DNA of 64,000 bases, from NCBI RefSeq assembly GCF_004349265.1, contig NZ_SMFL01000001.1, forward strand, positions 806,001 to 870,000, written 5' to 3'. The notes beneath the pieces were generated by a model. That model had not been told where the DNA came from. It saw only the letters and a program-made list of their open reading frames with translations, and searched no databases. Both the position numbers and the translations under genes were made by a program. Positions 53,101 to 61,096 of this stretch are shown here, one piece after another (positions within the stretch are counted from its first letter, which is position 1; each line of letters begins with the position of its first letter). Origin of the DNA: Dyadobacter psychrotolerans. GTDB taxonomy: Bacteria > Bacteroidota > Bacteroidia > Cytophagales > Spirosomataceae.

Positions 53101-53486
53101 CCTGTAAATTTATCTTTATCAATTTGCTGAAAACCGGTTACAACAACATCCTGCAGGCCTACCGCATCTTCGGCAAGTTCTATGGACATACTTTTGGATG
53201 CCTTTACTTCTTTTTCAAGAAAACCGATCATGGTTATAGCCAGGGCAGCGCCGTTGTTGACGCCCTTAAGCTGAAATTCACCTTTTTCATTAGTGACCGT
53301 TCCCAACTGTGTTCCCTTCACCCTGATCGTAGAACCAATCAGAATTTCTCCGGTACTGCTTTTAACAACACCATTTACATCGATGAGCTGTGCCTGCGCG
53401 CTGGCTGCCAGACTCACGAACATCACAGCACCGATCAGGAATTCAAATAGCTGCTTCCGGCTACTGCTCCGATAAAAAATTTCCAT
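50142..53486 (-). CDS. SusC/RagA-family TonB-linked outer-membrane protein (locus 2)
   Basis: A 1114-residue importer. The signal region is long (MEIFYRSSSRKQLFEF, then LIGAVMFVSLAASAQAQ). A CarboxypepD_reg domain follows (about 35-110), ending LQDVVVTGFQ. The plug has MLEGRAAGVSIQNVSG, VRIRGATSLNG, PLWVVDGVVLED, NPNDIETFDILKDAAAAALYG and GVIVITTKKGK. It ends FTVALKVTL. It heads the SusC, SusD, HExxH, DUF4302 operon. A long 350-base leader region precedes it with only a weak promoter candidate. Confidence 0.95.
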   Translation of the reverse strand: MEIFYRSSSRKQLFEFLIGAVMFVSLAASAQAQLIDVNGVVKSSTGEILIGSTIRVKGTQLGTVTNEKGEFQLKGVNNGAALAITMIGFLEKEVKASKSMSIELAEDAVGLQDVVVTGFQQIDKDKFTGSAVTLKTDDVRIDGLPDVSRMLEGRAAGVSIQNVSGTFGAAPKVRIRGATSLNGDNKPLWVVDGVVLEDIVNISNDQLSSGDPTTLLGSAVAGLNPNDIETFDILKDAAAAALYGARAMNGVIVITTKKGKSGKPVISYSGNFSTQLTPSYRNFNIMNSAQQMSVLGELERKGYLTSNVLSKPDYGVYGKYYNLLTGDDNGQFPVANTQEAKRDFLLGYAKANTDWFDVLFKQNFIQEHSLSISFGTDKSQSYFSTSYLDDNGWTIADKVKRYTLNFRNNYKLSDKVSVGFSTLASVRRQQAPGSLSRRSNPVEGKFDRDFDINPFSYALNTSRTLTAYDENGNLEFFRRNFAPFNVVHELANNKIQLNLVDIRLQGDFSYKITDHLTYDFIGALRYIQTGREHIITENSNMANAYRAADNSTIALANKYLYTDPDVPNAYPVVVLPSGGFYNTSQDQMLFYNIRNNLRFNQTFRDRHNVNLLVGQEIKYTNRQNSNNTGYGYQYEQGGTPFVDYRILKQTIESNFQYYGMRKDYERFAAFYGSAGYTLDDKYNFTAYMRYDGSNGFGKSSRARWLPTYTVAGSWNFDREGFMKNLKWLSMGRIRASYGLSADTGPATNTAALFQSIITNRPYADEKESAIQLASLENTELTWEKLYSGNIGADLGFLANRINLTVDGYIRNSFDLIDQIKTSGIGGQIYKVANYADMQSYGVDFSLDGVVVKKKDWDWRSRITIGYSQTLITNVDNDPNIFNLVKAEGANVKNRPVRSLFSIDYSALRPVSGVPLFLNEAGEVSSNVYLQDQNVSYLKYEGPVDPPITGGFNNTFTYKNLTLNIFLTYQAGNKIRLNPLYKGTFSDLDAMPKEFLDRWEIAGEENITNNPAISDQIFIQSQAGTYPYNAYNYSTERVAKGDFVRLKSVSLAYKVPLLVVKRAGLSSASIQVSSINPWLIYADKKLKGQDPEFFNSGGVAQPIQKQFTVALKVTL

Positions 53487-53839
53487 ACAGAAGTATAATT
53501 CTAGCTATAAATTAATGGGTGGCCGCCGGGCGGTCCGGGTTATTCATGAACTCAATAATACACAATAAACAACAAATAACGAGAAGTTTTTTATTCACCA
53601 AACGTCTCATCACGCTCCGCCAAAAGAAGCACGTCACAAATCAAAATTATCTAATCAATCAAAAATGGAATTTAACTTTAAATACGTACGGAGGGTGCTG
53701 TGTGTGGAGTTTAACGAAAAAAGTTTTTTTTCTGTATGCCACTGATTTGAAATGTACCACACATATTTCAAAATTGAAAGCCGGGAGGCAAATTCAGGCA
53801 AAAGAAAGCGGGAAAGGGATGGATTTCAATAATGTATTA
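53487..53839. other. 353-base non-coding leader region of SusCD locus 2
   Basis: No reliable gene. On the minus strand TAATTTTG (53649 down to 53642) fits the -7 consensus and would give a leader of about 150 bases, but no -33 lies at the usual distance. A GC-rich inverted repeat (GGCCGC, CGG, GCGGTC) sits near 53521-53535 within that leader. The open plus-strand frame 53519-53932 looks non-coding. Confidence 0.45.
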
Positions 53840-54415
53840 TTATTTTTTCTTTACCAAGACAGAGGTAATCCTGTTAAGCTCGTCAACCTTGTAAGCGAAA
53901 TCACCTTTAAGCATATCACGCACTGCTTTTAGCTGTTCCATTGCGGTTTCCAGGTTTTCCGGAAGTGCTTCATTCAAAACTTCTTTCAACCTTTTAGCCA
54001 TAGTCGGGGACATTCCATTAGTAGATATAGCAACTTTAAGATTCCCCTTTCTGACAACAGAGGAAAGGTAGAAATCACATAAGGCGGGCGTATCGGCAAC
54101 ATTACAAAGTATGTGCAATGACCTGGCAGCTTCTTTGATACGCCGGTTTTCCTCTTTATCGTTTGTGGCAACGATCACCAAATCCTTATCCTGGAAATCG
54201 TTTTCATCAAATTTTCTTTCAATCAGCGTGATGCGTGAGTTTTCCTCCGCCATTTCTCTTATTTCATTTCTTATTTCAGGAGAAACAAGTGTAACCGTCG
54301 CCTCGGGTGAATTATCCAGAACGGCTGTAATTTTTTCTAAACCCACATAACCTCCGCCAACGATTAAGGTATGAAGGTTTTCAAGTTTAATAAATATGGG
54401 AAAGAGGTTGTTCAT
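53840..54415 (-). CDS. Precorrin-2 dehydrogenase/sirohydrochlorin ferrochelatase (Met8-like)
   Basis: A 191-residue cytoplasmic enzyme of siroheme synthesis. The NAD site is TLIVGGGYVGLEKI (16-29). VTLVSPEIR, LVIVATNDKEENRRI, CNVADTPALCDFYLSSVVRKGNLKVAISTNGMSPTMAKRL form the conserved core, including the aspartate and histidine-proximal region of the active site. It is the single-domain form, equal to the N-terminal half of CysG. No other siroheme or sulfite-reduction gene adjoins. Its ATG follows directly on the stop codon of the frameshifted hicA (TAAATG), implying co-transcription with hicBA. Confidence 0.92.
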   Translation of the reverse strand: MNNLFPIFIKLENLHTLIVGGGYVGLEKITAVLDNSPEATVTLVSPEIRNEIREMAEENSRITLIERKFDENDFQDKDLVIVATNDKEENRRIKEAARSLHILCNVADTPALCDFYLSSVVRKGNLKVAISTNGMSPTMAKRLKEVLNEALPENLETAMEQLKAVRDMLKGDFAYKVDELNRITSVLVKKK

Positions 54416-54618
54416 TTAGTTATTATTTTTTTCAATTCCCGCCTGTTTCAAAATACTTAAAAATGTACCTTCCTTAAGATCTTTCCCACCATGAACAGGA
54501 ACGACTGCGGTTTTATATAATTCTGCGTTATAATAAATGTGGTGAGATCCTTTTGCTCTACGAAAAATGAATCTGTTTGATTCCAAAGGTTTGTTAGGTA
54601 TCTGGATGTTAGGTTCAT
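54416..54618 (-). pseudogene. hicA: HicA-family mRNA interferase toxin gene with one-base frameshift
   Basis: The ATG at 54618 overlaps the hicB stop (ATGA) and encodes MNLTSRYLT, a normal HicA N-terminal helix, but this frame is then broken. After the A-run at 54590-54592 the expected sequence is in another frame: PLESNRFIFRRAKGSHHIYYN, with the catalytic-type His, then TAVVPVHGGKDLKEGTF and ILKQAGI. Adding one A would restore MNLTSRYLTKPLESN. As it stands, an open frame from ATG 54658 gives 80 residues with an unrelated start. This is either an inactivated toxin or a homopolymer sequencing error. Confidence 0.75.
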
Positions 54619-54839
54619 GCAACCAAACTAAGAGAATATTCCAATGTATTGCTGTCATCAGGTATAGGCTCCCCTCTTTCTGTTAGCTCTTCAACATATA
54701 AGCCAATAGCTCCTTTTGCCATTTCTATGGCTTCATCAATATTCTCTCCATAAGTAATACAACCCGGAAGTGCAGGAACAAAAACACTATATCCGCCATC
54801 AGGTTCTGGTAACAGACGAAGTTTGTATGTGTAATTCAT
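54615..54839 (-). CDS. hicB: HicB-family antitoxin
   Basis: A 74-residue HicB N-terminal (RNase-H-like) domain protein without a C-terminal DNA-binding domain. ATG 54839 gives MNYTYKLRLLPEPDGGYSV, then FVPALPGCITYGENIDEAIEMAKGAIGLYVEEL, the family signature. It precedes hicA with a 4-base ATGA overlap. The upstream -7 element TAAATTTG (54880 to 54873) supports this start over 54860. It neutralises the HicA toxin in intact systems; here the toxin frame is broken. Confidence 0.9.
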   Translation of the reverse strand: MNYTYKLRLLPEPDGGYSVFVPALPGCITYGENIDEAIEMAKGAIGLYVEELTERGEPIPDDSNTLEYSLSLVA

Positions 54840-54872
54840 TTCTATCAGTCTTAATATCAAATATTATGCAAT

Positions 54873-54880
54873 CAAATTTA
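54873..54880 (-). promoter_or_regulatory. -7 element of hicBA-met8
   Basis: Reads TAAATTTG on the minus strand, 34 bases before the hicB ATG. No -33 is clear. Confidence 0.4.
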
Positions 54881-54941
54881 CTATAATAATGTCATATTTC
54901 GGATTTACTGTTTCATTTTATAACTATTCCAACAATTAGCT

Positions 54942-54973
54942 TTTTACTATCTCCTTCTTTAACCGTACCTTTG
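54942..54973 (+). promoter_or_regulatory. Promoter of the ABC-F gene, nearly on top of the start codon
   Basis: TTTT/TTTA at 54942-54946, a spacer of about 19 bases and perfect TACCTTTG at 54966-54973. The ATG is at 54978, only four bases after the -7 element, so the mRNA is predicted to have little or no leader. Confidence 0.6.
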
Positions 54974-54977
54974 CGGC

Positions 54978-56936
54978 ATGATCGCGATTACGAACCTCAG
55001 TTATTTTCTTGGCGACCGTGCTTTATACGATAGCGCGTCGCTCCATATCAAGCCAAAACAAAAAATCGGCCTCATTGGTCTGAACGGGACCGGCAAGTCT
55101 ACCCTGCTCAGAATGATCAACGGTGAGTTCCAGCCCGATGGCGGTTCTATATCAAAATCCGGGGATTGTACCATTGGATTTTTGAATCAGGATTTACTTT
55201 CTTATCAAAGTGATGATTCGATTCTTGCCGTCGCTATGCAGGCTTTTGAACGTCAGAATCATTTACAGATTCAGATAGACAAGATCCTTCATGACATGGA
55301 AACGGATTATAAGGATGATCTGGTAGATAAACTTGCCCGTGTTCAGGAGGAGTTTGAAGCATTGGATGGGTATACCATCCAATCCAAAGCAGAAGCAATC
55401 CTCGAAGGACTGGGATTTGTTACCGACGACTTACAAAGACCGCTCCGGTTGTTTTCCGGAGGCTGGCGTATGCGGGTGATGCTGGCCAAGCTGCTTTTGC
55501 AGAAACCATCATTACTAATGCTCGATGAGCCAACCAACCACCTGGACTTACCTTCTATTCAGTGGGTTGAAAAATATGTACAGAACTATGAAGGAGCTGT
55601 TATTGTGGTATCTCACGACAGGGCATTCCTTGATAATACAATCGATGTTACGGTTGAAGTTGCAAACGGAAAATTGAATTATTACGCAGGAAACTATTCC
55701 TATTATCTGGAAGAAAAAGACCAGCGCAATGAAATTCAGCGTGGTGCTTATGAAAATCAACAGGCCAAAATCCGACAAACAGAAAAATTTATTGAGCGTT
55801 TTAAGGCCAAAGCAACCAAGTCCAAACAAGTACAAAGCCGGGTAAAAGCGCTTGATAAACTTGAAGTTGTGGATCAGGTTGTGGACGAAAACGCAAAAGT
55901 GCATTTCCGTTTTCAATTTACTACTCAGCCGGGTCGTCATGTCTTCCAACTGGAAGACGCTTCCAAAGCTTACGGAGAAAAAGTAATTCTCGACGGCACC
56001 AATGTTACCATGGAACGCGGCGATAAGATCGCACTGATCGGCGCCAACGGACGCGGAAAATCTACGGTTTTACGTGTGGTTGCAGGTGACGAACCAATTG
56101 AAGGTAAAAGAAGACTGGGGCACAATGTGATGTTCACTTTTTATGCACAGCATCAGCTCGAATCTTTGAACATCAATCACAATCTGATTGAAGAACTTAA
56201 ATATGCCAACTCTACCAAAACAGAAACAGAACTGAGAACCGTTCTTGGTTGCTTTCTTTTTTCGGGAGATGATGTTTTCAAAAAGATAAAGGTACTTTCC
56301 GGAGGAGAGAAATCGCGTGTTGCTCTGGCAAAAGTGTTGCTTTCACAGGCAAACTTCCTGCTGCTCGATGAGCCTACCAACCACCTTGACATGCAGTCGG
56401 TGAACATCCTGATCCAGGCGCTGCAGCAATATGAAGGAAGTTATATCGTCGTTTCCCACGACAGGTATTTTGTAGAGAACATAGCCAACAAAATCTGGTA
56501 CATTGAAGATCATCAGATTAAAGAATATCCCGGAACATATCAAGAGTATGAAGTTTGGGTTGAAGAGCGCGGACTGGTTTCAGCTACGAGTGCCAAGGCA
56601 GTTGTAAGCAGTGCCCCGCCGCAAGGGAAAAGCAGCCCTCAGCCGGCTTCTAACGGAAGCGCACAGAAAACAAATAACAGCCGCCAGATTTCCAACGAAG
56701 ATGCTCAAAAAGTAAAAAAGGCGAAAAAGCAGATCGAGGAGCTGGAAATGAAGATTAACAATCTGGAGATCGACAAAAAAACTGTTGAAACAAAACTGGC
56801 AGAGCCCTCAGTCTATAACGATGCAAAAGCGCTGGCTGACCTGAATCGTTCGTACGCAGATTTGAAGCAAAAACTGGAAAAAGCAACAGAAGCATGGGAA
56901 AACGCCATGATCGAAGTTGAAGAACTGGCAGGTTAA
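54978..56936 (+). CDS. ABC-F family ATPase (Uup/YdiF-like)
   Basis: A 652-residue soluble protein with two ATP-binding cassettes and no membrane domain. Cassette 1: Walker A GLNGTGKST (34-42), signature LFSGG (about 158), LMLDEPTNHLD. A charged linker (about 240-300, RNEIQRGAYENQQAKIRQTEKFIERF) follows. Cassette 2: GANGRGKST (about 355), VLSGGEKSR (about 438), LLLDEPTNHLD. The C-terminal region (about 570-650) is a predicted coiled coil. ABC-F proteins act on ribosomes, in translation quality control or antibiotic protection; the C-terminal coiled coil favours a Uup/YdiF-like housekeeping type. Confidence 0.95.
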   Translation: MIAITNLSYFLGDRALYDSASLHIKPKQKIGLIGLNGTGKSTLLRMINGEFQPDGGSISKSGDCTIGFLNQDLLSYQSDDSILAVAMQAFERQNHLQIQIDKILHDMETDYKDDLVDKLARVQEEFEALDGYTIQSKAEAILEGLGFVTDDLQRPLRLFSGGWRMRVMLAKLLLQKPSLLMLDEPTNHLDLPSIQWVEKYVQNYEGAVIVVSHDRAFLDNTIDVTVEVANGKLNYYAGNYSYYLEEKDQRNEIQRGAYENQQAKIRQTEKFIERFKAKATKSKQVQSRVKALDKLEVVDQVVDENAKVHFRFQFTTQPGRHVFQLEDASKAYGEKVILDGTNVTMERGDKIALIGANGRGKSTVLRVVAGDEPIEGKRRLGHNVMFTFYAQHQLESLNINHNLIEELKYANSTKTETELRTVLGCFLFSGDDVFKKIKVLSGGEKSRVALAKVLLSQANFLLLDEPTNHLDMQSVNILIQALQQYEGSYIVVSHDRYFVENIANKIWYIEDHQIKEYPGTYQEYEVWVEERGLVSATSAKAVVSSAPPQGKSSPQPASNGSAQKTNNSRQISNEDAQKVKKAKKQIEELEMKINNLEIDKKTVETKLAEPSVYNDAKALADLNRSYADLKQKLEKATEAWENAMIEVEELAG

Positions 56937-56951
56937 TCCGACAATCTTATA

Positions 56952-56991
56952 GTAACAAAAAAGGAAGCCCGAAAGCTTCCTTTTTTGTTAC
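56952..56991. terminator. Bidirectional terminator after the ABC-F gene
   Basis: A 17-bp perfect stem with GGAAGC (56963-56968) and GCTTCC (56975-56980) at the loop end, flanked by A- and T-runs on both strands. Confidence 0.95.
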
Positions 56992-56998
56992 AGTTCCA

Positions 56999-57592
56999 TC
57001 AGAACTTAACAGGAAGTATACCTTCCGTTTGTTCATAGATATCGGTCATGTTCAATTTCAAATCAACGCTGGACAACATAATGGATTCTTCTAAACTATA
57101 AGCATCTGAGGCAAGAAACCACAGATCATTTTCTTCGTTTTTTCTAAAAACTTCCGCGGAAACAGATAAAGAATTAACCGTAACGTATTCTTTCAGAGAT
57201 GTTAGGCTGCGATAAAAACGGAATTTTTCTCCCCTGTCGTAATCAGAAGTGCTTTCAGAAAGAATTTCGATAATCACAACAGGATTCAACAAAGTATCCC
57301 TTTTATCATCACGAAATTTATTTTCACCGCAAACAATCAGAAAATCCGGATAAGTGTATAATCCGTTTTCGTGAATATGTACCCTCAGGTCACGTGAATA
57401 ACTGCGACAGGATTTCCCTTTTAGATAATTTCCTACAATAATTGATATATTTTCATTAATCCGGTTGTGATTATGACCAGCACCAGCCATCGCAAATATC
57501 TCTCCACGATAATATTCGCTTTTGTATTCGGCTTCCCGCTCCATTTCCAGATATTCTTCCTCTGAATAAAATTTTTGTGGCTGTGCAGTCAT
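56999..57592 (-). CDS. Uma2-family PD-(D/E)XK restriction-like endonuclease fold protein
   Basis: A 197-residue protein of the Uma2/DUF820 family. ATG 57592 is used because the upstream alternative is TTG. FYSEEEYLEMEREAEYKSEYYRGEIFAMAG is the N-terminal family motif. The nuclease-like core is YTYPDFLIVC (Asp), VVIIEILSEST (Glu) and YDRGEKFRFYRSLTSLKEYVTV. Such proteins are common in cyanobacteria and Bacteroidota; cellular function is unknown. It is a single gene, convergent to ABC-F. Confidence 0.9.
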   Translation of the reverse strand: MTAQPQKFYSEEEYLEMEREAEYKSEYYRGEIFAMAGAGHNHNRINENISIIVGNYLKGKSCRSYSRDLRVHIHENGLYTYPDFLIVCGENKFRDDKRDTLLNPVVIIEILSESTSDYDRGEKFRFYRSLTSLKEYVTVNSLSVSAEVFRKNEENDLWFLASDAYSLEESIMLSSVDLKLNMTDIYEQTEGILPVKF

Positions 57593-57700
57593 AATCTTAA
57601 AGTTATAAAACAAAAATAGTTATTTCTGTGAAATAGCGGTTTCAGTTTGTTTCTTACACAATATTATAAAAAGGTAACGTTTATTTTTCTAAAACTGTCT

Positions 57701-58984
57701 ATGCGTCTTTCTTTTCTGGTTTTATTAAGTTTTTGTTTTTCAACCGCCAACGCGCAAACTGCAAACGTGCGTCTGGAAGATTATATATACGATTCTAAAA
57801 TTGCGACGGTACTTCTTTATCCCGGAATTGACGATATTGAAAACCCGAAAAGACTGCTCACCACGCCGATTATTCCGTTACAAAGCACGTTTCCGCTGAT
57901 ATTGGAATACGACGACCTGACAGCTTCTTTTGCAGGTTACCGTGCCAAAATAATTCATTGTAATGCCGATTGGACCAAGTCCAATTTGAATGATATTGAA
58001 TTCACTCTCCAGTACAACGAATACCCGATCAGTACGTATGACCAGTCTTTTAGCACCAAGGTTCCTTATTTTCATTACCGGTTTGAAGTACCAAGACTAA
58101 AAATTTCGGGAAATTATGTTTTGGTTGTGTACCGGGATGGCGATAAAAGACCGGTTATTTCCAGGAGATTTATGGTTTATGAACCCAAAATAGGAATTAC
58201 GGCCGAAGCACGTTTTTCACAGGGAATCAGTCAGCAGTTTTCTGATCAGCAGATTGATTTCAAAATAGATTATAAAGGATTTCCACTCAACGCACCGCAG
58301 ACGGACCTAAAGGTGGTTATCCGTAAAAATATGCGATGGGACCAGATCAAAACAGGTTTTAAACCAACCAACGTACGGCCCTTTGATCAGCAACTGGAAT
58401 ACACCTTTTTCAATCTTGAAAATACCTTTCCCGGCGGTAATGAATTCCGGTATTTCGACAGCCGGACTTTATCAGGACGGGGTTATGGCATTCAGGAATT
58501 ACAGCGTACAGCAGATTTTACCAAGCTGATTCTTTTTCCCGACAAGTCCCGGGCAGAAAACTCTTATCTCCAGATTGATGATTTTAACGGCCAGTACGTT
58601 GTTGACCAACGAGAATCCGGGCGTGGAAGTGTGGAAGCAGATTATACACCTGTGGCTTTCACATTGCGCACGGCCGAAGATCCGGATGCTACCTTTTATG
58701 TTAATGGCGCATTTAACCTCTGGCAGCTTAATGATCGGAACAAAATGACCTACAATCCTGACATCAATGCCTACGAAGCAGAAATATTTTTAAAACAGGG
58801 CGTCATCAACTATGATTATACCGTCGTTGGCGGTGCCGACAAAAAGCCTGACGAAGGTTATATTGAAGGGAATTATGTAGCAACGGAAAACGACTACGAT
58901 ATTCTGGTTTACTACCGGCCCCAGGCGGGAAGGTCTGATCTGCTGGTTGGTTACAGGACTGTGGAGTGGAACCGGAGACGGTAG
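57701..58984 (+). CDS. Secreted DUF5103 family protein
   Basis: A 427-residue exported protein. ATG 57701 is chosen because it starts the signal peptide MRLSFLVLLSFCFSTANAQ; the TTG upstream gives an unlikely extension. The N-terminal half has the family pattern NVRLEDYIYDSKIATVLLYPG, IIHCNADWTKSNLNDIEF and VPYFHYRFEVPRLKISGNYVLVVYRD. A C-terminal region (about 340-425) with TFYVNGAFNLWQLNDRNKM and IFLKQGVINYDYTVVGG resembles an early-set/carbohydrate-binding-48-like domain. It is a Bacteroidota-specific surface or periplasmic protein of unknown function. Confidence 0.85.
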   Translation: MRLSFLVLLSFCFSTANAQTANVRLEDYIYDSKIATVLLYPGIDDIENPKRLLTTPIIPLQSTFPLILEYDDLTASFAGYRAKIIHCNADWTKSNLNDIEFTLQYNEYPISTYDQSFSTKVPYFHYRFEVPRLKISGNYVLVVYRDGDKRPVISRRFMVYEPKIGITAEARFSQGISQQFSDQQIDFKIDYKGFPLNAPQTDLKVVIRKNMRWDQIKTGFKPTNVRPFDQQLEYTFFNLENTFPGGNEFRYFDSRTLSGRGYGIQELQRTADFTKLILFPDKSRAENSYLQIDDFNGQYVVDQRESGRGSVEADYTPVAFTLRTAEDPDATFYVNGAFNLWQLNDRNKMTYNPDINAYEAEIFLKQGVINYDYTVVGGADKKPDEGYIEGNYVATENDYDILVYYRPQAGRSDLLVGYRTVEWNRRR

Positions 58985-59022
58985 GATCACCTGAAAAATG
59001 TAGGGTACTGAATTAGCAAATA

Positions 59023-59304
59023 ATGATACTGGTCACATTCATCTTATCATATATCGTTTTCCCTTGGTTTCTTTCTTGGCTTCTTAGAAAAGGAAGCAGA
59101 CGAAAAAGGAACCTGGGTTACGTTATACTGATACTGTTCAGCCTTCTAAATCCATTTCTGTTTATTATTTTAGAAATAAATACAACAGATATAAAAGGAT
59201 GTCTAACTTATCTCACAGGATACCTTTTCATTGGCCTTCTTCTTGCTCTCCTGCCTTCTTTACTTTACTACAACTGGAATAAAAAAATTCCCGGTAAACT
59301 TTAA
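59023..59304 (+). CDS. Small membrane protein, hypothetical
   Basis: A 93-residue hydrophobic protein with three predicted membrane spans (MILVTFILSYIVFPWFLSWLL, NLGYVILILFSLLNPFLFIIL, YLTGYLFIGLLLALLPSLLYY) and a basic cytoplasmic loop RKGSRRKR. It lies 38 bases after the DUF5103 gene on the same strand and its 3' end overlaps a terminator stem. No family is recognised. The topology looks genuine. Confidence 0.55.
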   Translation: MILVTFILSYIVFPWFLSWLLRKGSRRKRNLGYVILILFSLLNPFLFIILEINTTDIKGCLTYLTGYLFIGLLLALLPSLLYYNWNKKIPGKL

Positions 59305-59326
59305 TGGTCCGCCGGGAATTTTTGCT
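59283..59326. terminator. Terminator overlapping the end of the small membrane protein gene
   Basis: A 12-bp stem AAAAATTCCCGG (59283-59294) and CCGGGAATTTTT (59312-59323) with a 17-base loop. The left arm is coding for the last residues. Confidence 0.75.
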
Positions 59327-59341
59327 GATGGTCTTCTTAAA

Positions 59342-60442
59342 CTACACGTTAAACCTGAAATGCATAATGTCACCGTCCTGCACCACATATTCTTTTCCTT
59401 CAACGGCCATTTTACCAACTTCTTTAACGGCCGCTTCTGTTTTATATTTTTCATAATCAGCAACTTTGATAACTTCCGCACGGATAAATCCTTTTTCAAA
59501 ATCACTATGAATAACACCGGCTGCCTGAGGCGCTTTCCAGCCTCTTACGATTGTCCACGCTCTCACTTCTTTGACACCAGCTGTGAAATAAGTAATCAGA
59601 TTTAAAAGTTTATAAGATTCTTTGATCAGTTTACTCAAACCTGACTCTTTCAAACCGTATTCTCCAAGAAACATTTCATGCTCCTCCGGATCTTCTATTT
59701 CCGAAATTTGAGACTCAATCGCAGCACAAAGAACAATTACCTCCGCACCCTCGTGTTTCACTGCTTCGCGAAGTTTTTCCGAATATTCGTTACCCGTAAG
59801 CATCGAATTCTCATCCACGTTGGCTACATAGAGGACCGGCTTTACCGTCAATAACTGAAGATCGCCGATTACCGCTTCTTTTGTTTCCGGATCAATTTCC
59901 AAACTTCTGGCATTTTTACCAGATTCCAGTGTTTCTTTATACTTTTTCAGCCATTCGAGTTCCAATTTTGCTTTTGCATCACCAGCTCTTGCTCCTTTTT
60001 CAGACTTCTGCATTTTTTTCTCAACCGATTCCAGATCTTTCAGCTGAAGTTCGATATCGATAATTTCTTTATCAAAAACCGGATCAACACGTCCTTCAAC
60101 GTGAACAACGTTTTCATCCTGGAAACAGCGGACAACGTGCACAATGGCATCTACTTCGCGAATATTTGCCAAAAATTTATTTCCCAAACCAGCTCCCTGG
60201 CTCGCACCTTTTACCAACCCTGCAATATCAACAAACTCAATGATGGTCGGTATTGTCTTTTGAGGTTTTACCAAACCGATCAAAATATCTATCCGCTCGT
60301 CCGGAACGGTAACAACCCCAACATTGGGTTCGATTGTACAAAAAGGATAATTGGCTGCTTCGGCTTTACCGGTAGAAATAGCATTAAAAAGAGTGGATTT
60401 ACCTACGTTTGGCAATCCTACAATCCCACATTGAAGACTCAT
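59342..60442 (-). CDS. ychF: Redox-regulated ATPase/GTPase YchF (Obg family)
   Basis: A 366-residue cytoplasmic P-loop NTPase of the Obg/OLA1 group. G1 is GLPNVGKST (9-17), G3 is [17 protein letters not shown] with the downstream conserved region [17 protein letters not shown], and the NVDE variant (in YVANVDENS) replaces the GTPase NKxD, explaining ATP preference. The C-terminal TGS domain holds [31 protein letters not shown] and [15 protein letters not shown]. It is highly conserved and ribosome-associated. It is a single gene on the minus strand. Confidence 0.97.
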   Translation of the reverse strand: MSLQCGIVGLPNVGKSTLFNAISTGKAEAANYPFCTIEPNVGVVTVPDERIDILIGLVKPQKTIPTIIEFVDIAGLVKGASQGAGLGNKFLANIREVDAIVHVVRCFQDENVVHVEGRVDPVFDKEIIDIELQLKDLESVEKKMQKSEKGARAGDAKAKLELEWLKKYKETLESGKNARSLEIDPETKEAVIGDLQLLTVKPVLYVANVDENSMLTGNEYSEKLREAVKHEGAEVIVLCAAIESQISEIEDPEEHEMFLGEYGLKESGLSKLIKESYKLLNLITYFTAGVKEVRAWTIVRGWKAPQAAGVIHSDFEKGFIRAEVIKVADYEKYKTEAAVKEVGKMAVEGKEYVVQDGDIMHFRFNV

Positions 60443-60550
60443 ATTATAATTGTATGCAGTTTAAAAGCAGACAGCATTCGAAAAAAATGGAACGAACTGC
60501 CTGTCAGCCAAATAATAATTTCAATACAAAACTACTATATAGCCAGTACA

Positions 60551-60586
60551 AAAACCAAAAGCCTTCGCAATAGATTCCGAAGGCTT
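60551..60586 (-). terminator. Terminator of the PUR-like gene
   Basis: Perfect 9-bp stem AAGCCTTCG (60559-60567) and CGAAGGCTT (60578-60586). On the minus strand it is followed by TTGGTTTTTG. Confidence 0.8.
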
Positions 60587-60606
60587 CTTTCAGGAAACGT
60601 AAAGTT

Positions 60607-60930
60607 TTACTCCCACTTCAGATCCGACTCTCCAATAACAGCATCCACTTCTTCTGTTTTGGCTTCGAACTGAGAAAAGTCTACTTCCGGCATCAATTCC
60701 GTTTTTACATGATCAACGGCGTCTTTTAATGCATCAACGAACTTGTCAAAATCTTCTTTGTACAAAAACATTTTGTGTTTCTCGTACGTAAAACCATCTC
60801 CCTGAGGATGACGACGGCTTTCTGTGATGGTAAGATAATAATCGTTAGATCGCGTAGAGCGAACATCGAAGAAATAAGTCCGTTTTCCTGCCCTAACCCT
60901 TTTGGAGTAGATTTGCTCTCTGTCTTCCAC
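60607..60930 (-). CDS. PUR-family DNA/RNA-binding protein (DUF3276)
   Basis: A 107-residue protein with one PUR repeat. IYSKRVRAGKRTYFFDVRSTRSNDYYLTITESRR and FTYEKHKMFLYKEDFDKFVDALKDAVDHV give the four-strand-plus-helix pattern of Pur-alpha-like nucleic-acid-binding domains. The acidic C-terminal tail (EVDFSQFEAKTEEVDAV) is typical of the bacterial form. It probably binds single-stranded DNA or RNA as a dimer. It is a single gene with a good promoter and terminator. Confidence 0.92.
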   Translation of the reverse strand: MEDREQIYSKRVRAGKRTYFFDVRSTRSNDYYLTITESRRHPQGDGFTYEKHKMFLYKEDFDKFVDALKDAVDHVKTELMPEVDFSQFEAKTEEVDAVIGESDLKWE

Positions 60931-60998
60931 TTATCTTTTGTTTTAAATAGGTTTCCAAACGCTAAAATAGGAAGTTTATTGCTGCGAACAAAAAAACA

Positions 60999-61029
60999 CA
61001 AATATATTAGCAATTAAGACTAATCGAAA
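60999..61029 (-). promoter_or_regulatory. Minus-strand promoter of the PUR-like gene
   Basis: TATATTTG (61006 down to 60999) is a perfect -7 element with TTTC at 61029-61026, exactly 19 bases away, as -33. The predicted leader is about 60 bases. Confidence 0.65.
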
Positions 61030-61096
61030 AATTCACTTTTCGATAAATGTGTTGCACTTTAACGGCCAGGTATATACATTTCTCCAATAATTCTGT

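Noticed and set aside
53519..53932. 137-residue plus-strand ORF upstream of and overlapping the Met8-like gene
   Set aside because: No family resemblance, odd composition, and it runs antisense into a well-supported enzyme gene.
54416..54658. Taking the 80-residue ORF from ATG 54658 as a normal intact HicA
   Set aside because: Its first 25 residues are unrelated to HicA and come from the hicB coding region read in another frame, while the proper N-terminus is in a different frame from ATG 54618.
60101..60673. 190-residue plus-strand ORF opposite ychF
   Set aside because: Antisense to the highly conserved YchF N-terminus and to the PUR-like gene; a shadow frame.
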